From NCBI RefSeq assembly GCF_023715685.1, contig NZ_JAMBOQ010000002.1, positions 496,001 through 560,000 of the forward strand: a stretch of 64,000 nucleotides of DNA. The letters run 5' to 3'. Of this stretch, positions 50,036 through 59,339 are shown one piece after another (position 1 is the first letter of the stretch; every line of letters begins with the position of its first letter). Both the position numbers and the translations under genes were made by a program. The notes under the pieces were generated by a model. The model was given only the letters and a program-made list of their open reading frames with translations, did not search any database and was not told the DNA's origin. This stretch comes from Priestia aryabhattai. Its GTDB lineage: Bacteria > Bacillota > Bacilli > Bacillales > Bacillaceae_H.

Positions 50036-51331
50036 ATGGGAGAGATTAAAGTACCGGAATTAGCAGAATCAATTTCTGAAGGAACAGTTGCACAGTGGTT
50101 AAAACAAGTAGGAGATTTCGTTGAAAAAGGTGATTATATCGTTGAACTTGAAACAGATAAAGTTAACGTTGAAATTACAGCTGAAGACTCTGGTGTTCTA
50201 ACCGAACTTCTTGCTGGCGAAGGCGACACAGTTCAAGTTGGTGAAACAATTGCACGTCTTGAAGCGAAAGAAGGAGCTTCAGCGCCAGCAGCACCAAAAG
50301 CTGAAGAAAAGCCAGCACAGGAAGCACCAAAACAAGAAGCGGCTCCAGCTCAACAAAAAACAGTTGAAGAAGTAGCACCAGCAGCTGAAGCGCCTCAGCA
50401 AGGAAATCAAAAACAATGGTTGATTGCTTCTCCTGCAGCTCGCAAAGCAGCAAGAGAACGCGGTATTAAGCTAGATCAAGTGCCAACTACTGATCCTCTT
50501 GGCCGTGTGCGTAAACATGATATTGATTCATATGCAGATCAAAAATCAAATGAGCAAAAGCAGCAGGCACAAGCAAGTAAGCCAGCTAAACCGGTATCTC
50601 CGTCTCCAGCGGCAAGTGAAAATAGCGACAAACCTGTTGAACGCGAACGTATGTCACGTCGTCGTCAAACAATTGCCAAACGTCTTGTTGAAGTTCAGCA
50701 AACAGCGGCTATGTTAACAACGTTTAACGAAGTAGACATGACGGCTGTTATGGCTCTTCGCAAACGACGCAAAGAAAAATTCTTTGAACAGCACGATGTA
50801 AGACTTGGCTTTATGTCATTCTTCACAAAAGCAGTAGTAGCAGCACTTAAAAAATACCCATTATTAAATGCTGAAATTCAAGGTAACGAGTTATTAATTA
50901 AAAAATTCTATGATATTGGTATTGCTGTGTCAGCTCCAGACGGTCTTGTTGTTCCAGTTGTACGTGATGCTGACCGCAAAACATTTGCTGGTATCGAAGG
51001 ATCTATCGTTGATTTAGCGAAAAAAGCGCGCGATAACAAATTATCATTAAAAGATTTACAAGGTGGAACGTTCACGATTACAAACGGAGGCGTATTCGGT
51101 TCATTAATGTCTACACCAATCCTAAACGGACCTCAAGTTGGTATTTTAGGAATGCACAAAGTCCAGCTTCGTCCGGTAGCAATTGACGAAGAGCGTATCG
51201 AAAATCGTCCGATGATGTACATTGCACTTTCTTACGATCACCGTATCGTTGACGGCAAAGAAGCTGTAAGCTTCCTAGCTACTGTTAAAGAACTATTAGA
51301 AGATCCAGAATCTTTATTACTAGAAGGTTAA
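50036..51331 (+). CDS. odhB: dihydrolipoyllysine-residue succinyltransferase (E2 of 2-oxoglutarate dehydrogenase)
   Basis: The 431-aa protein has a lipoyl domain at the N-terminus (lipoyl Lys in V-E-L-E-T-D-K-V-N near residue 42), an Ala/Pro/Glu/Gln-rich linker (about 80-130), the peripheral subunit-binding domain ([10 protein letters not shown], about 132-165), a second linker and the catalytic acyltransferase core ending with S-Y-D-H-R-I-V-D-G with catalytic His. It transfers succinyl groups to CoA. GGAAGGGGAAT SD, in an operon with odhA. Confidence 0.97.
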   Translation: MGEIKVPELAESISEGTVAQWLKQVGDFVEKGDYIVELETDKVNVEITAEDSGVLTELLAGEGDTVQVGETIARLEAKEGASAPAAPKAEEKPAQEAPKQEAAPAQQKTVEEVAPAAEAPQQGNQKQWLIASPAARKAARERGIKLDQVPTTDPLGRVRKHDIDSYADQKSNEQKQQAQASKPAKPVSPSPAASENSDKPVERERMSRRRQTIAKRLVEVQQTAAMLTTFNEVDMTAVMALRKRRKEKFFEQHDVRLGFMSFFTKAVVAALKKYPLLNAEIQGNELLIKKFYDIGIAVSAPDGLVVPVVRDADRKTFAGIEGSIVDLAKKARDNKLSLKDLQGGTFTITNGGVFGSLMSTPILNGPQVGILGMHKVQLRPVAIDEERIENRPMMYIALSYDHRIVDGKEAVSFLATVKELLEDPESLLLEG

Positions 51332-51333
51332 TA

Positions 51334-51374
51334 AAAAGAACCTGCTATTTTCTTAGAGAATAGCAGGTTCTTTT
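51334..51374. terminator. bidirectional terminator
   Basis: AAAAGAACCTGCTATT and its complement form a 16-bp stem between the convergent odhB and TetR genes; its right edge touches the TetR stop. Confidence 0.88.
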
Positions 51375-51981
51375 ATGTTCGCTTAATGCCTGCAACATAA
51401 ACAGGACCAAAAAAAGTCATGCTAGCGAGTGTCAAGGCCATTTCTCGCGGTGATTGCTTCATATCTTGTTCTAGCCAGTACTGAATGACTCCAAGGTGCG
51501 CCGACGTTACGTAAGACATTAAATGTTCAAGTGGAACAAGCGGAGGCGTTTGACTATTAACGAGCTCTAATTTTTCCAGCATATTGGTTTTCATGACTTC
51601 TTTAATTTTAAGATGAAATCCAGGGTTCCCTTTTGGACCAAGCATAACCTGCATAAAACGCGCATTTTCTTGAATATACTCAAAAAGTGCGACGATAAAC
51701 GGTAACGGTTGTTCTTTTAAATTAGTAGATACAATCTCATTTGGATTTGCTTTTTTGATAAATTCTTTTATCTCTTGAATGACTTCATTTTCGCTTTTTT
51801 CAAGCAAATCGTATTTGTCTTGGTAATGTAAATAAAAAGTTCCGCGATTAATATCCGCTTTTTTTGTTAGATCTCTTACCGTTACTCCTTCAAACCCTTT
51901 CTCTTCCATCAATTCTGTCAAAGCATCTCGAATGAATCTTTTCGTTCGAATAATTCTGCGATCTGTTTTTGAATTAGCCAC
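51373..51981 (-). CDS. TetR/AcrR-family transcriptional regulator
   Basis: The 202-aa protein has the TetR helix-turn-helix in residues 10-55 (F-I-R-D-A-L-T-E-L-M, V-T-V-R-D-L-T-K-K-A-D-I-N-R-G-T-F-Y-L-H-Y) and an all-helical ligand domain of the YxaF/AcrR C-terminal type. It is divergent from a YhgE/Pip-like membrane protein gene; nested palindromes at 52093-52130 between them are its likely operator. Ligand unknown. Confidence 0.88.
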   Translation of the reverse strand: MANSKTDRRIIRTKRFIRDALTELMEEKGFEGVTVRDLTKKADINRGTFYLHYQDKYDLLEKSENEVIQEIKEFIKKANPNEIVSTNLKEQPLPFIVALFEYIQENARFMQVMLGPKGNPGFHLKIKEVMKTNMLEKLELVNSQTPPLVPLEHLMSYVTSAHLGVIQYWLEQDMKQSPREMALTLASMTFFGPVYVAGIKRT

Positions 51982-52067
51982 AGCTTTTAAACACCTACTT
52001 TTTTCTGTGATAATGAACAGTTATATGCTTTGTGTTAAGTAAGCAACATTCTCATGATTATTGCATA

Positions 52068-52130
52068 TTGAGAATGCAGGTGAATTTATTATAATGTACA
52101 TAGTGATCACTAATCAACAGCATGTACATT
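52068..52130 (+). promoter_or_regulatory. promoter and nested palindromic operator for the YhgE-like gene
   Basis: TTGAGA (52068-52073), 16 bp, TATAAT (52090-52095). Immediately downstream is TAGTGATCACTA (52101-52112, perfect palindrome), itself inside AATGTACAT...ATGTACATT (52093-52101 and 52122-52130). The site covers the expected transcription start, typical of TetR repression. Confidence 0.65.
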
Positions 52131-52177
52131 ATTTTTCGGCAACGTCCATATGTTTAAAATAAAAAGGGGTTATCTAT

Positions 52178-53347
52178 ATGAAATTAGCTAATCAAAAGCT
52201 TATATATTTTTCACCAATTATAGTAGTAGCGGTTATTTTTATCCTAACGTTAATTCCCTCGGTAAGTCCAGCACCTAAGGATTTGCCAATCGCATTCGTA
52301 AATGGCGACGAAGGAGTGACAGTTCCAACAAAGGGTAATGTAAATATAGGAGATCAAATAGAACAAAATATAAAAAGCTCAAGTACTAAACAGTCTTCGG
52401 TTAAATGGATTTTTGTATCTAATACTAAGGAAGTTGAAAAAGGGTTAAATAATCTAAAATACTACGGAGCGCTTATTATCCCAAAAGATTTCAGCAAAAA
52501 ACAGGCAACTCTTCAGACGACTCAGCCGGATGCGCCTGCTATTAGATTATTAGTGAATCAAGGAATGAATACAGCTGCTTCAACACTAGCAAGCCAGGTG
52601 CTAAACGGAGCAGTCGATAAGGTGAACGAAAATATGCGCTTGCAGCTAGTGAAAAGGTTTGAACAAAGTGGAACGCAACTAAGTACAAAACAAGCATTAG
52701 CACTAGTTGCACCGGTTCAAAAGACAGTTATAAACGTAAACGAAACAGGGACTCATAGTGTCAATGGAAACGCCCCAGTTTCATTATTTCAGCCGCTGTG
52801 GATGGCAAGTATAGCAGGGGCAGCAGTTATATTTCTCACCATCCAAAAAATCACGTTTTCTTCTCGTAAAGAGAAAATCGATAACCAAGTAGGATTAGTA
52901 ATCATCGGGGCTATACTTGCTTTAGCTGCAGGTTTTGGGCTAGCGTGGATGGCTGAAGTAGTTGGAATTACTGTCCCTTCATTTTTGGATACAGCACTAT
53001 TTTTAGCTATTGCTTACTTCAGTTTTTTTACTTTGATATTAGCCGTACTTTCATGGGTTGGACTAAAGGGACTTCCGATTTTCGTTATTATTTTATTTTT
53101 TGGAGCACCGCTGCTTTCCATGGCCCCAGAAATCATGCCTGATTTTTATCGAGAGTGGATTTATTCATGGCTGCCTATGAGATTTATGGTAGATGGCGTA
53201 AGAGAACTGTTTTTCTTTAGAGGACATCTAACATGGAATCATTCTGTATCTGCTCTGACCTTTATCGCTTTAATAAGCTTGTGTGCTCTATTTGCTTCTG
53301 CTTTACCTGTATCTTCTGTAAAAAGAGAGAAGTCTCGCTCAATATAA
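52178..53347 (+). CDS. YhgE/Pip-like ABC-2 type membrane protein
   Basis: The 389-aa protein has one N-terminal helix (about 8-28), a large extracytoplasmic part (about 30-205; P-I-A-F-V-N-G-D-E-G near residue 38, Y-Y-G-A-L-I-I-P-K-D-F near 100) and five or so C-terminal helices. This is the layout of the YhgE/Pip and DUF3533 group, related to ABC-2 permeases but often without an ATPase. It is controlled by the divergent TetR gene. A flavin monooxygenase gene follows after 35 bp, possibly co-transcribed. Role in export or resistance is inferred. Confidence 0.75.
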   Translation: MKLANQKLIYFSPIIVVAVIFILTLIPSVSPAPKDLPIAFVNGDEGVTVPTKGNVNIGDQIEQNIKSSSTKQSSVKWIFVSNTKEVEKGLNNLKYYGALIIPKDFSKKQATLQTTQPDAPAIRLLVNQGMNTAASTLASQVLNGAVDKVNENMRLQLVKRFEQSGTQLSTKQALALVAPVQKTVINVNETGTHSVNGNAPVSLFQPLWMASIAGAAVIFLTIQKITFSSRKEKIDNQVGLVIIGAILALAAGFGLAWMAEVVGITVPSFLDTALFLAIAYFSFFTLILAVLSWVGLKGLPIFVIILFFGAPLLSMAPEIMPDFYREWIYSWLPMRFMVDGVRELFFFRGHLTWNHSVSALTFIALISLCALFASALPVSSVKREKSRSI

Positions 53348-53382
53348 AAGATACTGTAACTGAATGAGAAGGAGAGATGATG

Positions 53383-54894
53383 ATGAATCCACAAATCCTA
53401 ATTGTTGGCGCCGGACCTACTGGCCTCGTTATGGCATACAATTTAGCCAGACATAACATTCCTTTTCGAATTATTGATAGAAACGAAGGGCCTGGGCAAG
53501 CCTCCCGGGCAATGGCTATTTTACCACGAACGCTTGAATTTTATCAGCAGTTCGGTTTTGCAGATGAAGTCATAGGCCGCGGGATTAAGATGGAAGATGT
53601 ATACGTTCGAGTAAAGAATAAAATAAAAGCAAAGGTTCATCTAGGATCTTTAGGAGAAGGATTAAGTCCTTTTCCTTTTGTTCTTACATTTCCACAAGAC
53701 GACCACGAGCGGTTTCTACTTAAAAAATTAAAAAATCTTGGGATTGAAGTAGAATGGAAGACGGAGTTACTATCCCTATCTGAACACGGAGAAGAGGTAA
53801 AAACTGTATTAAAAGCCCAGCAAGAGGAAACCGCTTATTTTAAGTATATTTGTGGATGTGACGGAGCACACAGTACAGTTCGTAAACAAATGAATATAGA
53901 GTTTAAAGGAGAAAAATATAAACAGCATTTTTATGTGATGGATGTTCACGAATCTGGTGAAATGATGAAGGATCAAAAAATCAGTATTTCATTTAGCAAT
54001 GAAGAATTTTTGATTTGTATGCCCGTTAGAAGTAAAGGAACGTATCGAATGATCGGCATTATTCCTTCAGCTCTTGAGGATCAAAACGATGTAAAAGCTG
54101 AAAACATTCACGCTTTTCTTCAACGAACATTTGGTGCTCAGATTGAAGATATAAATTGGTTCTCGACATATCATATCCATCACAGAGTAGCAAGTCGTTT
54201 CCGACAAGGGCGTATTTTTCTAAGTGGAGATGCAGCCCATATTCATAGTCCTGCGGGCGGACAAGGAATGAACACAGGAATTGGAGATGCAATCAACCTT
54301 TCATGGAAATTAGCAGCTGTCCTTCAACACAAAGCAGCACCTTCTATATTAGATACGTACGAAGAAGAAAGGTTGCCTTTTGCAGAGCTGCTTGTAGATA
54401 CAACTGATCGCGCTTTTAAGCGAATGGTGGCACGAGATAAAACGAGTCAATTTTTTAGAAAGCATATCTTTCCGCCTGTACTATCCTTTTTATTTCGTTT
54501 CCCTTATCCCCGTCACAAAGCATTTACAATTTTATCTCAAATCCGCATTACCTATCGAAATAGTGACCTAAGCAGCGGACAAGGGAAGAATGTGCAAAGT
54601 GGTGATCGGTTACCTTTTGTGGAAGGGAATTTTGAATCTTTACAGTCCTTAAACTGGCAAATACACGTCTATGGAAAAGCAGCAGAGAAGCTAAAAAAGA
54701 GCATGCAAGAAAAAGACTTCTCTATGCACGAGTTTTCTTGGAAGCCTTACATGAAGAAAGTAGGGCTTCAAGAAGGTGCTCTGTACGTTATTAGACCGGA
54801 CGGGTACATCGGTTTTATTAGCAGCGAACAGCGTATAGACCTGCTTCATCAATATTTGCATACACATAACATTCTTCCTTTTACAAATGAATAA
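53383..54894 (+). CDS. FAD-dependent aromatic monooxygenase (PheA/TfdB family)
   Basis: The 503-aa protein is a class A flavoprotein hydroxylase: G-A-G-P-T-G-L near residue 8 (GxGxxG), the R-A near residue 40 that binds FAD, the D-G motif C-G-C-D-G-A-H-S-T-V-R near residue 158 and the GD motif F-L-S-G-D-A-A-H-I-H-S-P-A-G-G-Q-G near 282. A C-terminal thioredoxin-like domain is indicated by length and its final strands. It likely hydroxylates an aromatic compound, which fits an operon with a TetR-controlled membrane protein. ATG 53383 has the best spacing from GAAGGAGAG. Confidence 0.88.
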   Translation: MNPQILIVGAGPTGLVMAYNLARHNIPFRIIDRNEGPGQASRAMAILPRTLEFYQQFGFADEVIGRGIKMEDVYVRVKNKIKAKVHLGSLGEGLSPFPFVLTFPQDDHERFLLKKLKNLGIEVEWKTELLSLSEHGEEVKTVLKAQQEETAYFKYICGCDGAHSTVRKQMNIEFKGEKYKQHFYVMDVHESGEMMKDQKISISFSNEEFLICMPVRSKGTYRMIGIIPSALEDQNDVKAENIHAFLQRTFGAQIEDINWFSTYHIHHRVASRFRQGRIFLSGDAAHIHSPAGGQGMNTGIGDAINLSWKLAAVLQHKAAPSILDTYEEERLPFAELLVDTTDRAFKRMVARDKTSQFFRKHIFPPVLSFLFRFPYPRHKAFTILSQIRITYRNSDLSSGQGKNVQSGDRLPFVEGNFESLQSLNWQIHVYGKAAEKLKKSMQEKDFSMHEFSWKPYMKKVGLQEGALYVIRPDGYIGFISSEQRIDLLHQYLHTHNILPFTNE

Positions 54895-54903
54895 TAAATC
54901 TAA

Positions 54904-54931
54904 AAAAAACGCCATTTTATATGGTGTTTTG
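54904..54931 (+). terminator. intrinsic terminator
   Basis: AAAACGCCAT and ATGGTGTTTT pair with one G-U. Confidence 0.7.
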
Positions 54932-55011
54932 ATTTTTGTTTACAATTTCGAAACAACTTGGAGATGTTTTTGGGAAAGCTGTTTGATAAGATAGACGAAT
55001 AGAAATATCAA

Positions 55012-55722
55012 ATGAAAGTACGTGGTAGATTGAATAAAAGAATTTTGGTAGTTGATGATGAAAAAAGTATTGCTACAGCGGTATCTTATGCTTTCAAGCG
55101 CGAAGGATACATTGTAGACACAGCATCTGACGGTGAAGAAGCGCTTGAAAAAGTAAAGATCTTTCGCCCTGACGTGATGATATTAGATGTGATGATGCCG
55201 AAATTAACGGGGTATGAAGTATGCCGAAAACTTGAGAATCGAAGAGGAATGGGGATTATCTTGTTAACGGTTAAAAATGATATCGTCGATAAAGTTCTAG
55301 GCTTAGAGTTAGGCGCAGATGATTATATGACCAAGCCGTTTGATGTAAGAGAACTTGTAGCTAGAGCTAAAGCGCTTGTTCGGCGAATGGAAAAAAACGA
55401 AGATCCTGAGGCTGTGGGAGCAATCACTGTGGGAAAAGTGAAGGTGAACTTAATTCAGCGCACATTACATGTTGCCAATGATTTAGTCAAGCTTACACCA
55501 AAGGAATTTGATCTTATTGCTTTATTACTTGCCAACTTGGAGAGAGTGTACACAAGAGAAGATTTACTAGATCTTGTCTGGGGAATGGATTATGCAGGCG
55601 GTACACGTACGGTAGACATTCACATGCAGCGCCTTCGAAAAAAAGTAGGAGAAGCAGAACCTTATCTGCTTCAAACGGTATATGGCGTTGGATATAAAGC
55701 GACAGCAGGGATCAATGAATGA
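55012..55722 (+). CDS. response regulator, OmpR/PhoB family
   Basis: The 236-aa protein has a receiver domain (D-D-E near residue 18, phospho-acceptor Asp in V-M-I-L-D-V-M-M-P near 60, the T in L-L-T-V and Lys in D-D-Y-M-T-K-P-F) and a C-terminal winged helix with T-P-K-E-F-D-L and V-D-I-H-M-Q-R-L-R-K-K. No good SD lies before the ATG at 55012, and a TTG at 55030 (M-N-K-R-I-L-V-V-D-D) is an equally natural start. Co-translated with its kinase. Confidence 0.9.
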   Translation: MKVRGRLNKRILVVDDEKSIATAVSYAFKREGYIVDTASDGEEALEKVKIFRPDVMILDVMMPKLTGYEVCRKLENRRGMGIILLTVKNDIVDKVLGLELGADDYMTKPFDVRELVARAKALVRRMEKNEDPEAVGAITVGKVKVNLIQRTLHVANDLVKLTPKEFDLIALLLANLERVYTREDLLDLVWGMDYAGGTRTVDIHMQRLRKKVGEAEPYLLQTVYGVGYKATAGINE

Positions 55723-57194
55723 AAATCAGCCTGAAAGCTAAGATGGGACTCGTTCTTGCTTTTTTAATTATTTTAACAGTAACTGTACTGAGCGTACTCG
55801 TGTTAAAAGGAATTGAGACAAATCAGCGTGATCAGCTAGAAAGTGAACTTATTCAAAAAAGCGAAGCAGCCGAGCAAACGATTCATCAAAGTTATTTAAC
55901 CGGTGACCCGTCTCTGAATACAGATTCCTTTCTTCAGCAAAAAGGACAGCGCCTTGCATCTTCTATTGCATCACAAAGCGGAATGCAAACAGTTCTGTAT
56001 AATCAAAAAGGACAGGAAGCAGGAAGCTCTATTCCCATCGGCCAAAAATCTGTGGATGTTTCTGACACGCTTAGCTATGCTTTGAAAGGAAAAATAGCCT
56101 ATCAAATCTCGGGTTCTTCCCTTATTTATTTTGCACCTGTGTCAATCGATAATCAATTTATTGGAGCCATTCGTTTTGACCATTCACTAAAAAATAATCA
56201 GCAGTTTATAGCTGACATTAGGCACTTATTTCGTATTGGAGGAACGATTGCAGCAGCAGCAGCTTTTTTAATTGGCTATGCTTATTTTTACCGCATTGCT
56301 TCGCTTATCGCTACTCTTCAAAAAACTTCACAGCTGATTCGAAAAGGCCATTATTTAACTGACGTTCCGTTCAAACGACGCGATGAACTTGGGGAGCTCA
56401 GTCAAGGCTTGTTTTTTATGAGTACATCGATTGAAAAAAATATCGATCAAATGAATGAAGAAAAAAGAAAGCTTGAGCTTGCTATTTCGAAACTGCAGTC
56501 TCTTGAACAGCAGCAAAAGCAGTTTATCGGAAACATCAGCCATGAATTTAAGACGCCTTTAACATCTATCAAAGCCTATGTTGACTTACTTGATATGTAT
56601 CGAGATGATCCTCAGCTTATGGAAGACGGCGTGCAAAACATTCGTAAAGAAACGGATCGCCTTCATGAAATGGTAGATAAAATCTTAAAGCTTTCAGCAC
56701 TCGAGAAATATGATTTCGAGCAGCACCCAGAGTCAGTTGAATTGAAGCGGCTTCTAGAAGACATATGCGACCGTATGAAAGGAAAAGCAGCTAAGTTTGA
56801 TTTAACTCTTCATACAAATATAAAAAAATCGGTTGTTTGGGCTGATCGCGAAAGCTTAATACACATTTTTATCAATTTAATTGACAATGCTATTAAATAT
56901 AACGAACCAGGCGGAAAAGTGGAAGTAACGTCTTACACTTTAAAGAATTCTATCATTGTGGGTGTAGCTAACACCGGAATAGGAATTCCACCCGAAGCGG
57001 AAGCGAAATTATTCCAACCATTTTTTACTGTAAATAAAGACCGGTCGCGTTTATCCGGAGGAACAGGCCTTGGCTTAGCATTAGTCAAAGATTTAACTGA
57101 AAAACAAAAAGGCGTTATCAAGTTGCATCATTCTGACTCTGCATGGACAATTTTCAAAGTGTCGTTTCCTTTGAAAAACAAAGAAATGAGTTAG
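55719..57194 (+). CDS. sensor histidine kinase
   Basis: The 491-aa protein has two membrane helices (about 9-30 and 170-192) flanking an extracellular sensor domain, a HAMP-like linker (about 195-250) with coiled coil, a HisKA box F-I-G-N-I-S-H-E-F-K-T-P-L near residue 270 and an ATPase domain with N-L-I-D-N-A-I-K-Y-N, a G-I-G-I-P box and G-G-T-G-L-G-L-A. ATGA overlap with the response regulator. The following lipoprotein and VanY-type carboxypeptidase suggest envelope sensing. Confidence 0.92.
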   Translation: MKISLKAKMGLVLAFLIILTVTVLSVLVLKGIETNQRDQLESELIQKSEAAEQTIHQSYLTGDPSLNTDSFLQQKGQRLASSIASQSGMQTVLYNQKGQEAGSSIPIGQKSVDVSDTLSYALKGKIAYQISGSSLIYFAPVSIDNQFIGAIRFDHSLKNNQQFIADIRHLFRIGGTIAAAAAFLIGYAYFYRIASLIATLQKTSQLIRKGHYLTDVPFKRRDELGELSQGLFFMSTSIEKNIDQMNEEKRKLELAISKLQSLEQQQKQFIGNISHEFKTPLTSIKAYVDLLDMYRDDPQLMEDGVQNIRKETDRLHEMVDKILKLSALEKYDFEQHPESVELKRLLEDICDRMKGKAAKFDLTLHTNIKKSVVWADRESLIHIFINLIDNAIKYNEPGGKVEVTSYTLKNSIIVGVANTGIGIPPEAEAKLFQPFFTVNKDRSRLSGGTGLGLALVKDLTEKQKGVIKLHHSDSAWTIFKVSFPLKNKEMS

Positions 57195-57214
57195 CTAAAA
57201 GGAGTGAACCGTTA

Positions 57215-58282
57215 TTGAAACGGTATAGACTAATTATAGGTCTGACAAGCGGCCTTCTTATTTTAACCTCGTGCGGCCAAGGAGAAAGCCATAGAGAAAC
57301 CGTTGAAAAATCTGACAAGAAAATTACTGTATTGGACCAAGTAGAACAAGATGGAAAAATAGAGGTAAAAGACGTTCAGGATATTAAAGGCGTAAGGGCA
57401 TTTCAATTTTTGAATGAACACAACATTATTGTTAGTAAAGAAAATAAACAATTTCGTTCGCACGATTTCGGTTCCAAAGAGGTATATGCGCAGAATTTAG
57501 CTACTTATAATTTTAAAAATAAGTCCACTTTTATTTTGCATCCAAGCAATGAAGTTCAACATGCGGCGAAGCTTTCTCCGAACGGCAAATATCTTTTTTA
57601 TAAAGTTGCAAAAGGAGAAGATACATTTGGTTATATAATGAACGTTCAAACGAAAAAAACAGTTAAAATAAAGAATGTTCTTCTCTATCCATCAAGCGGA
57701 GAGTGGCTTAATAATTCAGAAGTAATGTTTATTACAATGGAAGGAAAGCTTTCTAAAGCAAGTATAAAAGGAGAAGTAGAACCACTGTTGCACAGAGATG
57801 AGCGAATCTTAGATGCAGTTAAAGGAATAGGTGGCATTTATTATATCGGTTTAAACAACCAGCTTTTTTTCCTTCATAACGAACAGACGGATCCCGAAAA
57901 AATTCGAGACGATGTTGTCTCTATTATCCCGTCTCCAAATGGAAAGCAATTAGCGCTCGTTCAGCAAAAAGATGCCCAAACGCGAACGCTGTCTATCACA
58001 GATTTAAAAGGATCAGAGGCCTTTCAGCTTGCTCTATCCACTCAAATTTTTGGCGTAAGCTGGTCTCCCGATGGTTCGAAATTAGCTTATAATTTTATTT
58101 CCGAAAAAGGCGGAGATAAAGGGATATTTATAGCAGACGGATTAACAGGAGATGTTACACACTTAAACGTAAATTTAGACTATGCTGCCGATCAGCTTGC
58201 TTGGAGTCAATCAGGAAATAAACTAGTTGCATCTAGCTTCACGCAAAATCAAGTTCATACGTATATTATCTTTTTGAAATAG
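57215..58282 (+). CDS. beta-propeller (TolB-like) lipoprotein
   Basis: The 355-aa protein has a signal peptide with lipobox I-L-T-S-C (Cys at residue 19-20) and repeated propeller blades with S-P-N-G-K or S-P-D-G-S-K turns (about residues 130, 265 and 310), as in TolB/WD40-like proteins. The TTG at 57215 is chosen because AAAAGGAGTGA is 7 nt upstream and it starts the signal sequence; a longer frame back to 57143 overlaps the kinase. It may bind a wall component or modulate the kinase next to it; this is inference. Confidence 0.75.
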   Translation: MKRYRLIIGLTSGLLILTSCGQGESHRETVEKSDKKITVLDQVEQDGKIEVKDVQDIKGVRAFQFLNEHNIIVSKENKQFRSHDFGSKEVYAQNLATYNFKNKSTFILHPSNEVQHAAKLSPNGKYLFYKVAKGEDTFGYIMNVQTKKTVKIKNVLLYPSSGEWLNNSEVMFITMEGKLSKASIKGEVEPLLHRDERILDAVKGIGGIYYIGLNNQLFFLHNEQTDPEKIRDDVVSIIPSPNGKQLALVQQKDAQTRTLSITDLKGSEAFQLALSTQIFGVSWSPDGSKLAYNFISEKGGDKGIFIADGLTGDVTHLNVNLDYAADQLAWSQSGNKLVASSFTQNQVHTYIIFLK

Positions 58283-58311
58283 ACCGCTTAGGTAGTCTAT
58301 TTCTATTTTTT
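58277..58311 (+). terminator. intrinsic terminator overlapping stop codon
   Basis: AAATAGAC and GTCTATTT with a T-rich tail. A further small hairpin (AGGCTT/AAGCCT, 58398-58423) precedes the SD of the next gene. Confidence 0.65.
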
Positions 58312-58443
58312 TACACACTATAATTCTTTAAGAGTGTTTACGAGTTGGAAACAACTGAATAAAAAACAGAAACATTTATCTTTTATCCTTTCTTTACAGG
58401 CTTTTTTGGCTTATAAGAAGCCTTTTGAAAGGAGCAAGACATC

Positions 58444-59220
58444 ATGAAATATTTTTTGTTTATTGGTTTTTTAGCTTTTACCCTGATGATAACAGGATGC
58501 GGAACAGTCAACTCTTCGTCAAAACCAGCGAGAGAATCTAATGAAAATGGACAAGCTCAAAAATTAGCAATCTCATCAGCTTCCTCATCTTTAAAGAAAC
58601 CTAACTTAGAAGAAACAGTGGTAATAGCCAATCCAGAATCAGTTACGGCTTTGGTCAATAAAAAGCATCAGCTTCCTGAATCCTATCAACCTTCCGATTT
58701 AGTCTATGCCGACGTTCCGTTTATCTTCAGCGAAAAAATAGAAAAACGAATGCTTAGAAAGCCGGCGGCACAAGCGCTTGAAGAACTTTTTCAAGATGCT
58801 GGAAAAGCGGGAATCAGCCTGCTTGGTGTATCTGGTTATCGATCTCACGAGCGGCAAAAGAAACTTTTTGTATTCTATGCAAAGAGAGACGGAGAAGAAA
58901 AAGCAAGCACCTACAGCGCCTACCCTGGAACAAGTGAACACGAAACGGGGCTAGCAATCGATGTCACAGGAGGAAATGGAATATGTGCTGCGGCAGACTG
59001 CTTCGCTGATACGCCAGAGGCTCGTTGGCTTTCAAAAAATGCCTATCAATACGGGTTCATTATTCGATACCCTGCAGGTGAAGAGCAAGTTACCGGCTAT
59101 AAATACGAACCATGGCACCTTAGATATGTAGGAAAAAAGGCAGCCGCATCAATTTTTAATCAATATGTAACGTTAGAAAACTATGCAAGCAAGAAAAAAG
59201 ATCAATCAAAAGTTCTATAA
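58444..59220 (+). CDS. D-alanyl-D-alanine carboxypeptidase, VanY/M15B family lipoprotein
   Basis: The 258-aa protein has a signal peptide with lipobox M-I-T-G-C and the M15B zinc peptidase motifs: V-S-G-Y-R-S-H-E-R-Q near residue 120, S-E-H-E-T-G-L-A-I-D (zinc ligands His and Asp) near 165 and E-P-W-H-L-R-Y-V (catalytic Glu, third ligand His) near 220. It trims the terminal D-Ala from peptidoglycan stems, as YodJ and VanY do. GAAAGGAGC SD. Follows the two-component and propeller lipoprotein genes but has a terminator between. Confidence 0.92.
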   Translation: MKYFLFIGFLAFTLMITGCGTVNSSSKPARESNENGQAQKLAISSASSSLKKPNLEETVVIANPESVTALVNKKHQLPESYQPSDLVYADVPFIFSEKIEKRMLRKPAAQALEELFQDAGKAGISLLGVSGYRSHERQKKLFVFYAKRDGEEKASTYSAYPGTSEHETGLAIDVTGGNGICAAADCFADTPEARWLSKNAYQYGFIIRYPAGEEQVTGYKYEPWHLRYVGKKAAASIFNQYVTLENYASKKKDQSKVL

Positions 59221-59339
59221 TCCCTTTTCTCTGCTATAAGTGAGGAATGAAGAGAAGAAAAATTAAAAGTCAGGTTTATCACTATCACATATGATACAAA
59301 CTGATACTATAACATGCTTGCTATAGAGGAAGGGTATCA

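Noticed and set aside
50175..50453. Leu-rich minus-strand frame
   Set aside because: Antisense of the Ala/Gln/Glu-rich linker of odhB; the Leu runs are a codon artefact.
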